Source: Chloroflexota bacterium (GTDB lineage Bacteria > Chloroflexota > Ktedonobacteria > Ktedonobacterales > Ktedonobacteraceae). From it: 5,021 nucleotides of DNA. Under the pieces are notes generated by a model, which worked only from the letters and a program-made list of their open reading frames with translations, did not search any database and was not told where the DNA came from. The stretch lies in assembly GCA_005881995.1 (NCBI GenBank), contig VBHV01000141.1, positions 1 to 5,021 on the forward strand. Direction: 5' to 3'. How positions within the stretch are numbered: the first letter of the stretch is position 1; each line of letters begins with the position of its first letter. A program made the position numbers and the translations under genes. This document shows, piece by piece, positions 1 through 5,021 of this stretch.

Positions 1-2
1 TT

Positions 3-1892
3 AACATATTTTCTTGGGCGTCGCTTGAACCACAGCCAGGTCACTATCATTTCGAACAACTTGACCGCATCATGGATATGTTGGCCCAACATGGTATCGC
101 TGCTGACCTCGCGACGGCGACGGCCTCGCCTCCGACGTGGATGAGCCGCCTCTATCCCGATATGTTGCCTGTAACCCGCGATGGGAAGCGGCTCAGTCAT
201 GGATCGCGTCAGCACTACTGCCCCAATAGCGCAGATTATCGTCGCAAGTCGGCTGAACTGGTACGTCAATTGGCCGACCGGTATCGCGCACATCCGGCAC
301 TGAAACTCTGGCATGTCAATAACGAATATGGCTGCCATACGCCAGCTTGCTATTGCGATCAGTGTGCTGCAGCTTTTCGTCACTGGTTGCAGGCACGCTA
401 TGGTTCACTTGACGCTCTGAACTTTGCCTGGGGAACGGATTTCTGGAGTCAACGCTACTACAACTGGGAAGATGTGCTGCCACCACGCATCTCACCGGCG
501 CAGAACAATCCCAGCCAGGTTCTTGATTACCAGCGTTTCATGTCAGATTCTTTACTCGACTGTTATCTCACAGAACAAAAAATCTTGCGCGCAGTTACTC
601 CTGATATTCCGATCACAACCAACTTTATGGTTGCATTCAAGCCGGTTGACTACTTTGCCTGGGCACCATCCCTGGACATTATCTCAGTTGACAACTATCC
701 AGCTAATACAACTCCTGCCTGGCAGGTGGCACTCACGCATGACTTGATGCGCTCGCTCAAACATGGACAGCCCTATCTTGTTCTGGAACAAAGCCCCAGC
801 CAGGTGAATTGGATGCCACAAAACCCGCATAAGCGTCCAGGCCAAATGAGGCTTCAGAGTTACCAGGCACTCGCACATGGTGCTGATGGCGTGATGTTCT
901 TTCAATGGCGTCAATCGCAGTCAGGGGCGGAGAAGTTCCATAGCGCCGTTGTGCCACACGAGGGAAGCGAGCATGGACGCATCTTTCAGCAAGCAGCGCA
1001 ACTGGGATCCGAGTTGAAAGTTCTCACACCTGATGTTGTCGGGTCGCGTATCACTGCGCAAGTCGCTATCCTGATGGACTGGCAGAACTGGTGGGCCGTC
1101 GAATATCTCCCCGGGCCAAGCAACCGCCTGCACTATTGGGAGCAGATCAAAGCTTACTATCATCCACTGCACAGGCTCAATGTTGCTGTAGATGTTGTAT
1201 CGCCTGGAAGCGATCTGAGTAACTATCGACTGGTGGTGGCTCCTCTGCTGTATCTGCTACGTTCCGGTGTAGCCCAGAACCTGGAGCGATTCGTCGAACA
1301 GGGTGGAACGCTGCTGACGACCTTCTTTAGTGGGATTGTGGATCAGCATGATCGTGTGGTACCGGGTGGTTACCCTGGCGAGTTACGCAAACTGCTGGGG
1401 ATACATGTTGAGGAGTTTGACCCCTGGACAGAAGAGATGACCAATCAGGTAATAATCGAAGAAGGGCCCTTACAGGGTACCTATCCCTGTACACTTTGGG
1501 GAGAAGCAGTGCGGCTCGAGGGAGCCCATTCCATTGGGGTCTTTGCCAGTGACTACTATGCCAACGGTCCAGCTTTAACAGTGCATCAATTTGGGCAGGG
1601 GCGGGCCTATTATCTGGCGACACAAGGAAGCGATGAACTATTGGCAGGTCTGACACGGCTGCTTTGTGAGGAAGCGGCTGTATCTCCAGCGTTGGGGGTG
1701 GATGAACGAGTGGAGGTAACACGGCGGATGCGAAGCGATGGACGTGCTGTATACTTCCTTCTCAATCATACTGAAAGGCCTGAACAAGTAGCATTACCAG
1801 CAGGTGTATTTACCTCCCTGTTGAGTGGAGAAGAGGTCGAGGGCCAAATAGAGATAGCTGCACGAGATGTAGCGGTCCTCCTGGCTAAGTAG
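3..1892 (+). CDS. Beta-galactosidase, glycoside hydrolase family 42 (5' end outside window)
   Basis: A retaining glycosidase that hydrolyses terminal beta-D-galactosides, probably in the cytoplasm; no signal peptide can be judged because the N-terminus is missing. The frame is open from position 3, and its first residues (NIFSWASLEP) are the conserved GH42 barrel segment. The ATG at 72 is therefore internal and the true start lies before the window. I see 629 residues; about 40-60 are probably missing. Numbering from the first visible codon: the acid/base glutamate is E108 in WHVNNEYG and the nucleophile is E262 in LEQSPS. A zinc site like that of Thermus A4 beta-galactosidase is formed by C73 (HYCPNS) and C116, C118, C121 (CYCDQC). 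The TIM barrel runs to about 345, the trimerisation domain spans about 349-565, and the small C-terminal beta domain about 570-629. All key residues are intact. The exact substrate (lactose, galacto-oligosaccharide, plant galactan, or an alpha-L-arabinopyranoside) cannot be read from sequence. Confidence 0.96.
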   Translation, partial: NIFSWASLEPQPGHYHFEQLDRIMDMLAQHGIAADLATATASPPTWMSRLYPDMLPVTRDGKRLSHGSRQHYCPNSADYRRKSAELVRQLADRYRAHPALKLWHVNNEYGCHTPACYCDQCAAAFRHWLQARYGSLDALNFAWGTDFWSQRYYNWEDVLPPRISPAQNNPSQVLDYQRFMSDSLLDCYLTEQKILRAVTPDIPITTNFMVAFKPVDYFAWAPSLDIISVDNYPANTTPAWQVALTHDLMRSLKHGQPYLVLEQSPSQVNWMPQNPHKRPGQMRLQSYQALAHGADGVMFFQWRQSQSGAEKFHSAVVPHEGSEHGRIFQQAAQLGSELKVLTPDVVGSRITAQVAILMDWQNWWAVEYLPGPSNRLHYWEQIKAYYHPLHRLNVAVDVVSPGSDLSNYRLVVAPLLYLLRSGVAQNLERFVEQGGTLLTTFFSGIVDQHDRVVPGGYPGELRKLLGIHVEEFDPWTEEMTNQVIIEEGPLQGTYPCTLWGEAVRLEGAHSIGVFASDYYANGPALTVHQFGQGRAYYLATQGSDELLAGLTRLLCEEAAVSPALGVDERVEVTRRMRSDGRAVYFLLNHTERPEQVALPAGVFTSLLSGEEVEGQIEIAARDVAVLLAK

Positions 1893-1981
1893 CAACCAGA
1901 AAACAAGAGAGCAACAAGGGCGAGCGCGTAGAGGACCAATTCATTAGCCTATACCCAGGTGCAAGGAAGGAGGCAGGCAAC
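1893..1981. other. Intergenic gap between GH42 and WD40 genes
   Basis: This gap of 89 bases holds the ribosome binding site for the next gene. I see no convincing terminator hairpin and no clear -35/-10 pair, so the WD40 gene could be read through from the GH42 transcript, but nothing proves an operon. Confidence 0.5.
1967..1973 (+). promoter_or_regulatory. Strong Shine-Dalgarno site for the WD40 gene
   Basis: AAGGAGG lies 8 bases before the ATG at 1982. It is the best ribosome binding site in the window. It marks 1982 as the original start of the WD40 gene even though that frame does not continue into the propeller. The in-frame alternatives TTG 2031 and ATG 2043 lack a comparable site. Confidence 0.8.
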
Positions 1982-2063
1982 ATGGGGACATCACGGCGTG
2001 CTGTTTTAAGGATGCTAGCAGGTCTGGTCGTTGCAACAGGTAATGCTCCCAGCCCATCCAGGA
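1982..2063 (+). pseudogene. Out-of-frame 5' end of the WD40 gene: twin-arginine leader
   Basis: From the ATG at 1982 the frame reads MGTSRRAVLRMLAGLVVATG. This has a twin-arginine motif (SRRAVL) followed by a short hydrophobic stretch, as expected for a Tat-type signal or membrane anchor. If followed, this frame continues as proline/arginine-rich text without family resemblance and stops at 2267-2269. The WD40 frame is offset by one base and has stops at 2007-2009 and 2016-2018, so it cannot include this leader. The shift therefore lies between about 2019 and 2063, equal to one inserted base or two deleted bases. The hydrophobic core is also short for a signal of this type, which suggests a deletion rather than a single-base error. 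The end coordinate is approximate. The alternative, that this is a separate 95-residue protein, is unlikely because the later part matches nothing recognisable. Confidence 0.7.
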
Positions 2064-2978
2064 AGAGGCACGACCCTGCTGACATATTATGGCCAATTGC
2101 ACTACAAGGTAGATCCCCTCGCCTGGTCACCCGATGGCAAACGTCTGGCTTCGGGGTACATCGCGGAGTCTTTGAGCCTCTTGCAGGTATGGGATGCCAA
2201 TACTGGCAAAACCATGCTTTCCTGCAAGCATGGCCAAAATGTGTATGGCGTGGCCTGGTCGCCCGATAGTAAGCGTGTCGCCTCTGGCGGTGGTGATAAC
2301 CGGGTACATGTCTGGGATGCCGCTCAGGGCAAAGATGCTACGACAACAAGCAGGACCTTACTGATCTACGTAGGGCACACCGGTTCAGTGATTGGCGTGG
2401 CCTGGTCGCCTGATGGGACACGTATCGCCTCTGGGAGCACTGATCCGCCTGTGCAAGTCTGGGAGGCAACGACAGGCAAGACCCTGCTCACCTACCCAGG
2501 ACATTCGGGTTCAGTGATTAGCGTGGCCTGGTCGCCTGATGGGACACGTATCGCCTCTGGGAGCGCAGACAGGACTGTAAGGGTATGGGAAGGAACCACG
2601 GGCAAGACCCTGCTCATTTACACAGGGCATGCAAGAGAGGTGTTTGGCGTGGCGTGGTCGCCTGATGGAACGCGCCTCGCATCAGCAAGTGCCGATAGAA
2701 CTGTACGGGTCTGGGAGGTGACGACAGGCAAGACCCTGCTCACCTACACAGGTCACAGCGCTCCTGTGACTGACGTGAAGTGGTCGGCTGATGGCCAGTT
2801 GATTGCCACAGGAAGCGGTGATACAACCGTTCAGGTGTGGGAAGCAACCACTGGCAGGGTGTTGTTCACCTATAGAGGGCATACCGACGTGGTGTTTAGT
2901 GTAGCATGGTCGCCCGATGGAACGCGCCTCGCATCGGCAAGTGCTGATACGACCGTGCAAGTCTGGGAGGCTCGATAA
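2031..2978 (+). CDS. WD40-repeat beta-propeller protein, seven blades (frameshifted from its leader)
   Basis: A scaffold for protein-protein contacts; no enzymatic domain is seen and the partner is unknown. Numbering from TTG 2031 (315 residues), blades lie at about 21-65, 66-113, 114-155, 156-197, 198-239, 240-281 and 282-315. Most show the pattern GH...VAWSPDGTRIASGS.D.TV.VWEATTGKTLLTY. Blade 7 lacks its last strand, and residues 13-19 (GTTLLTY) match exactly that strand. The ring is therefore complete and closed by the usual N/C 'velcro' exchange. Blades 3-6 are each exactly 42 residues. Blade 1 lacks the GH pair and carries an insertion of about three residues; blade 2 has an insertion of about six (KDATTTS). 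The true start is probably ATG 1982, in another frame and encoding a Tat-like leader, so as written the protein would lack its export signal. The TTG start here is only the first in-frame possibility; ATG 2043 is another. The family call is firm and the function is not. Confidence 0.9.
   Translation: MQQVMLPAHPGRGTTLLTYYGQLHYKVDPLAWSPDGKRLASGYIAESLSLLQVWDANTGKTMLSCKHGQNVYGVAWSPDSKRVASGGGDNRVHVWDAAQGKDATTTSRTLLIYVGHTGSVIGVAWSPDGTRIASGSTDPPVQVWEATTGKTLLTYPGHSGSVISVAWSPDGTRIASGSADRTVRVWEGTTGKTLLIYTGHAREVFGVAWSPDGTRLASASADRTVRVWEVTTGKTLLTYTGHSAPVTDVKWSADGQLIATGSGDTTVQVWEATTGRVLFTYRGHTDVVFSVAWSPDGTRLASASADTTVQVWEAR
2382..2564 (+). repeat. Near-identical tandem WD40 blade DNA
   Basis: Positions 2382-2438 and 2508-2564 are 57-base copies differing only at 2394/2520 (g versus a), spaced 126 bases apart, exactly one blade. 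The match includes silent positions, so it reflects recent duplication or gene conversion rather than protein constraint alone. Further partial copies occur in later blades, for example around 2661-2700 and 2911-2949. Confidence 0.85.
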
Positions 2979-3028
2979 CTCCATCTTGATCTGTCACAAA
3001 GAGGTGCTGCCGGTGACTTTGGGTCCAG

Positions 3029-3049
3029 GCAGCCACGACACCTGGCTGC
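3029..3049. terminator. Possible hairpin between convergent genes
   Basis: GCAGCCA (3029-3035) pairs with TGGCTGC (3043-3049) around a 7-base loop in the 87-base gap between the WD40 stop and the repressor stop. The position suits a shared transcription end for both genes. Neither side has a T tract, so it is not a classical intrinsic terminator. Overlapping alternative pairings (CCACG with CGTGG at 3033-3037/3048-3052) also exist. Confidence 0.35.
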
Positions 3050-3065
3050 GTGGTCAAGAGGGATG

Positions 3066-4079
3066 TCAGGGCTGATCCTGTCCTGGAGGAGAGGTGGTTG
3101 ATTGTCGCAAGACAAGATAAGGCTCCGCCAGATGTGAAACAGGCATAGCCTTGTTCCCATCGATCTGACCAAGCAGCAGTTCAGTTGCTTCCTTCGCCAA
3201 TTGAGACTTAGGAATGGCAATAGTGGTCAGCGGAGGGCGCAAATGCGCCGAAATAACAATATCATCCAGGCCAATAACGGAAATATCTTGAGGAATGCGC
3301 AGTCCCTCATCCAGTATAACTTCCATAGCACCCAGCGCCATCCAGTCGGTCGTCGCAAAAATAGCTGTTGGGCGCTCGGAACGAGCGAGCAGATTTTTCG
3401 CTGCGGCGGCCCCACTCTCTAATGTTGAGTTCCCGCGTTGTATCAACTCAGGAGGTAAGGGAATACCGGCTGTTTGCAATACAGACTGGAACCCTTCCAG
3501 GCGCAATCTTTGTTGCGGTTCGTCAAAGATGACAGCAATACGTCGATGCCCCAGGGCGAGCAGATACTCTCCTGCAAGTTGCCCTGCGCGATAAAAGTCA
3601 ACACTGACCTGAGGTATGCCAACAGGGATTTCATTCTCTTGCCAATCACAAAGAACAATGGGGACCCCTTGCCGCAAATAGCTGGTAATATCAGCCATAT
3701 CCAGACTTGATCCCATGACAATGTACCCATCCACCCAACGACTCATCAGCCGTTCCATCTGTTCTCGCCCTAGCACAAAATCGCCATTGGTGATACAGAA
3801 CAATGTCTGATATTCGTGCTCGCGAACAATGTTCTCGACAGCTTCCATAATTTCCGGATAGAATGGATTGGCAAGAGAGGGAAGGACAAGAGCGATTGTG
3901 AGAGTTTTGTGTTGACAGAGATAGCGAGCAATCACGTTGGGGCGATATCCCATCTCTCTGGCGCATAGTAATATGCGCTGGCGCGTCGCCTCACTTATTT
4001 TGCCTTTTCCTGTCAGGGCATTTGCAACAGTACTCTTGGAGGCCCCTGCCTCCTTTGCAATGTCATAAATCGTCACCAT
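3066..4079 (-). CDS. LacI/GalR-family transcriptional regulator
   Basis: A sugar-responsive DNA-binding repressor of 337 residues, the normal family length. Residues 3-22 (TIYDIAKEAGASKSTVANAL) form the helix-turn-helix, with K15, S16 and N20 at the positions that usually read the operator. The hinge helix follows at about 47-57 (RPNVIARYLCQHK) and keeps L54, the leucine that inserts at the central CpG of LacI-type operators. The periplasmic-binding-protein-like sensor domain spans about 60-325, with family landmarks NPFYPEI (71-77), LALGHRRIAVI (174-184), FATTDWMALGAMEV (241-254) and VIGLDDI (268-274). The usual 'ND' of the DxMA region is TD here (T244). The ATG is supported by the standard family N-terminus but has no good Shine-Dalgarno. 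The gene is convergent with the WD40 gene and divergent from the amidotransferase. The ligand is not readable; control of the neighbouring beta-galactosidase is possible but unproven. Confidence 0.95.
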   Translation of the reverse strand: MVTIYDIAKEAGASKSTVANALTGKGKISEATRQRILLCAREMGYRPNVIARYLCQHKTLTIALVLPSLANPFYPEIMEAVENIVREHEYQTLFCITNGDFVLGREQMERLMSRWVDGYIVMGSSLDMADITSYLRQGVPIVLCDWQENEIPVGIPQVSVDFYRAGQLAGEYLLALGHRRIAVIFDEPQQRLRLEGFQSVLQTAGIPLPPELIQRGNSTLESGAAAAKNLLARSERPTAIFATTDWMALGAMEVILDEGLRIPQDISVIGLDDIVISAHLRPPLTTIAIPKSQLAKEATELLLGQIDGNKAMPVSHLAEPYLVLRQSTTSPPGQDQP

Positions 4080-4096
4080 GCTATAATCGTTACCAT
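4064..4096 (-). repeat. Imperfect 17-base tandem repeat over the regulator start codon
   Basis: On the + strand, AATCGTCACCAT (4068-4079) and AATCGTTACCAT (4085-4096) are the same except for one base and are offset by 17. Weaker similarity extends to 4064/4081. The later copy holds the regulator's ATG; the other places a second ATG 17 bases upstream. Confidence 0.7.
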
Positions 4097-4112
4097 ACTA
4101 TGCTTGCCCAAA

Positions 4113-4128
4113 GGCGGGACATTCCGCC
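4113..4128 (-). promoter_or_regulatory. Inverted repeat in the regulator's leader
   Basis: GGCGG (4113-4117) and CCGCC (4124-4128) flank six bases, in the leader between the predicted transcription start (about 4164) and the ATG at 4079. It could be a small RNA hairpin or a protein site. At five base pairs it could also be chance. Confidence 0.35.
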
Positions 4129-4170
4129 GGTGAACGCAACAGTATCAAATGACAGAGATTACCTGGATAG

Positions 4171-4199
4171 AGTATATTTAATGGACCGGACCGTGTCAA
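4171..4199 (-). promoter_or_regulatory. Sigma-70-type promoter for the LacI-family gene
   Basis: Read on the - strand, TTGACA (4199-4194) is a perfect -35. It is followed by exactly 17 bases and TATACT (4176-4171), which matches the -10 consensus at five of six positions. Transcription would begin near 4164, giving a leader of about 85 bases before the ATG at 4079. This is the clearest promoter in the window. Confidence 0.75.
4183..4192. promoter_or_regulatory. Candidate LacI-type operator in the promoter spacer
   Basis: GGACCGGACC lies between the -35 and -10 of the regulator promoter. It is symmetric around a central CG at four of five pairs, the kind of CpG-centred half-palindrome that LacI-family proteins with the hinge leucine recognise. 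A protein bound here would block RNA polymerase, so autoregulation is plausible. It is short, equally describable as two GGACC direct repeats, and I see no second copy in the window. Confidence 0.35.
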
Positions 4200-4229
4200 G
4201 AGAGTCCGCCCATGCACGAGAGTAGCAAA

Positions 4230-4258
4230 TTGTTCGAGAGGAATGAATAAACTATAGA
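4230..4258 (+). promoter_or_regulatory. Weak candidate promoter for the amidotransferase gene
   Basis: TTGTTC (4230-4235), a 17-base spacer, and TATAGA (4253-4258) lie about 90 bases before the ATG at 4346. The -35 matches consensus at three positions and the -10 at four, so this is only a candidate. It is divergent from the regulator promoter about 50 bases away. Confidence 0.35.
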
Positions 4259-4306
4259 GCGTTAATCCATTGTACGCTCACAGTTTCTCAGGTACCATTA
4301 CGCTCA
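4257..4306 (+). repeat. Short repeats around the predicted amidotransferase transcription start
   Basis: GAGCGT (4257-4262) and ACGCTC (4274-4279) form an inverted repeat with an 11-base spacer. CCATTGTACGCTCA (4267-4280) recurs as CCATTACGCTCA (4295-4306), a direct copy with two bases removed. Three related elements at the expected +1 to +45 region could be a binding site array, but they are short. Confidence 0.4.
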
Positions 4307-4330
4307 AGAAGCTTGTCTTAGGCCGGAGCG

Positions 4331-4336
4331 AAAGGA
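4331..4336 (+). promoter_or_regulatory. Shine-Dalgarno site of the amidotransferase gene
   Basis: AAAGGA lies nine bases before the ATG at 4346 and supports that start. The GAGG at 4341-4344 is too close to the ATG to serve. Confidence 0.6.
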
Positions 4337-4345
4337 AATCGAGGC

Positions 4346-5021
4346 ATGAAGCGAGTGCTGGCTCTCCAATTTGTGTGGGATGATCCGCCTGGGTACCTGG
4401 GTGAGATCATGCAGGAACACGATATCGCGTGCGATGTGATCGAGGTAGAAAAGGCTCCTGTTCCTGACCCGACGGAGTACGATGCACTGATTGCGATGGG
4501 TGGGCCGCAGCACGTCGGTCAAAACGATACATACCCGTATCTGAGAGGCGTGGCAACAGCAATCGGGCGAGCGGTGGATAACGAAGTTCCCTATCTTGGA
4601 TTGTGCCTGGGAGGGCAGCTGCTGGCGTACGCAGTGGGCGCGCGAGTCAAAAAACATACCAGTTCCTCTATTGGCTTTTATGAGGTGCAGCTCACCGAAG
4701 AGGGGAAAAAAGACCCGCTTTTTGCGGGTTTACCTGGTTATCAACAGGTGATCCACTGGCATGAGGATACCTTTGACATTCCAGAGGGAGCGGTTCAACT
4801 GGCGACCAATGCTCGTACACAGAACCAGGCGTTTCGCTATGGTCGTCATGCCTATGGCACGCAATACCATATCGAGTTAACGCCCGGTATGCTGGATGTC
4901 TGGCTTTATTACCCCGAATACCGGGGAGAGATTGTCCGGGTTTTGGGTGAGGAGGCAGCCGAGAAGTTTGTGCGCGATCGTGAGAGGCTTTATCCGCTGT
5001 ACCGCGAACATACGCGTATTA
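4346..5021 (+). CDS. Class I glutamine amidotransferase, GMP-synthase-like (3' end outside window)
   Basis: The frame opens at ATG 4346 and stays open to the window end, giving 225 complete codons; family members are about 235-245 residues, so little is missing. It is a stand-alone class I (triad) glutaminase domain that releases ammonia from glutamine or acts on a gamma-glutamyl bond. The nucleophile is C87 in GLCLGGQLLA, and the triad is completed by H175 and E177 in YGTQYHIEL. MGGPQHVGQND (51-61) matches the conserved glycine-rich segment ahead of the nucleophile (usually MGGP..V.d), DPLFAGLP (123-130) is a frequent family motif, and WHEDTFDIPEGAVQLA (138-153) fits the usual WH.DTF.LP.GA..LA pattern. 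No synthetase (ATP pyrophosphatase) domain is visible, so it is not a full GuaA. Its substrate is unknown; relatives include gamma-glutamyl hydrolases of amine catabolism and general GMP-synthase-like proteins. The gene has its own leader and is divergent from the LacI-family gene. Confidence 0.93.
   Translation, partial: MKRVLALQFVWDDPPGYLGEIMQEHDIACDVIEVEKAPVPDPTEYDALIAMGGPQHVGQNDTYPYLRGVATAIGRAVDNEVPYLGLCLGGQLLAYAVGARVKKHTSSSIGFYEVQLTEEGKKDPLFAGLPGYQQVIHWHEDTFDIPEGAVQLATNARTQNQAFRYGRHAYGTQYHIELTPGMLDVWLYYPEYRGEIVRVLGEEAAEKFVRDRERLYPLYREHTRI
4706..4730 (-). terminator. Terminator-shaped hairpin on the antisense strand within the amidotransferase gene
   Basis: ACCCGC (4713-4718), a 5-base loop and GCGGGT (4724-4729) make a GC-rich hairpin. 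Read on the - strand it is followed by C and six Ts (complement of 4706-4711), the form of an intrinsic terminator. It would stop antisense transcription coming from the right. The same bases encode the conserved KKDPLFAGL stretch, so coincidence is possible. Confidence 0.4.

Noticed and set aside
72..74. ATG 72 as the start of the beta-galactosidase
   Set aside because: The frame is open upstream to position 3 and encodes conserved GH42 sequence (NIFSWASLEP), so the ATG is internal.
1462..1491. Palindrome AAGGGCCCTT and a 7-pair inverted repeat (TACAGGG/CCCTGTA) inside the GH42 gene
   Set aside because: They lie within well-aligned coding sequence with no T tract and no regulatory context; chance is the simpler reading.
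1327..1722. A 131-codon open frame on the - strand within the GH42 gene
   Set aside because: It is proline/leucine/histidine-rich text typical of an antisense shadow of a GC-rich coding frame.
4082..4087. TATAAT on the + strand just upstream of the regulator's start
   Set aside because: No acceptable -35 sits 16-18 bases upstream, and it would be about 260 bases before the + strand gene, which has a closer candidate.
4022..4225. A 67-codon open frame on the + strand across the regulator's start and upstream region
   Set aside because: It overlaps the regulator's helix-turn-helix code and promoter, has no recognisable domain and no good ribosome binding site.
4304..4657. A 117-codon open frame on the - strand opposite the amidotransferase gene
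   Set aside because: It overlaps a firmly identified coding gene, resembles no family I know, and has no ribosome binding site of note; it is a shadow.
4706..4729. A-run followed by a hairpin, like a dnaX-type -1 frameshift site
   Set aside because: The codons are AAA AAA GAC, so the A AAA AAG phase needed for -1 slippage is not in the zero frame, and the hairpin starts only one base after the heptamer.
4912..4926. CCCCG/CGGGG hairpin inside the amidotransferase gene
   Set aside because: It is a short five-pair stem in continuous coding sequence with no T tract after it on either strand.

Overview
The window looks like chromosomal DNA of a Chloroflexota bacterium, most likely of the Ktedonobacteria (Ktedonobacter/Dictyobacter/Thermogemmatispora type). 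This is an inference from gene style. The WD40 protein follows the pattern I associate with that group: a twin-arginine leader, a 'GTTLLTY' lead-in, then many near-identical 'VAWSPDGTRIASGS' blades. The base composition is middling, and sugar-utilisation genes sit beside a LacI-type regulator. No mobile element, tRNA, rRNA or CRISPR array is visible.

Layout. (1) Positions 3-1892, + strand: the 3' nine-tenths or so of a GH42 beta-galactosidase gene whose start lies before the window. Both catalytic glutamates, the four-cysteine zinc site and all three GH42 domains are visible. (2) Positions 1982-2978, + strand: a WD40 beta-propeller gene with exactly seven blades. Its strong ribosome binding site and twin-arginine leader are in a different frame from the propeller, so the gene is frameshifted, either truly broken or a sequence error. 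(3) Positions 3066-4079, - strand: a LacI/GalR-family repressor, convergent with the WD40 gene. It has a near-consensus sigma-70 promoter at 4171-4199 and a possible operator inside that promoter. (4) Positions 4346 to the window end, + strand: a class I glutamine amidotransferase of the GMP-synthase-like kind, running off the end. It is divergent from the repressor.

The beta-galactosidase and the LacI-family protein could form a sugar-responsive unit, but the WD40 gene lies between them, they are on opposite strands, and the GH42 promoter is outside the window. Regulation of the glycosidase by this repressor is therefore only a hypothesis. The amidotransferase has no evident functional tie to the others. 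I do not see a new multi-gene system. The most noteworthy signals are the WD40 frameshift with its recently duplicated blades, the repressor's promoter/operator and start-codon repeat, and a terminator-shaped hairpin on the antisense strand of the amidotransferase gene.
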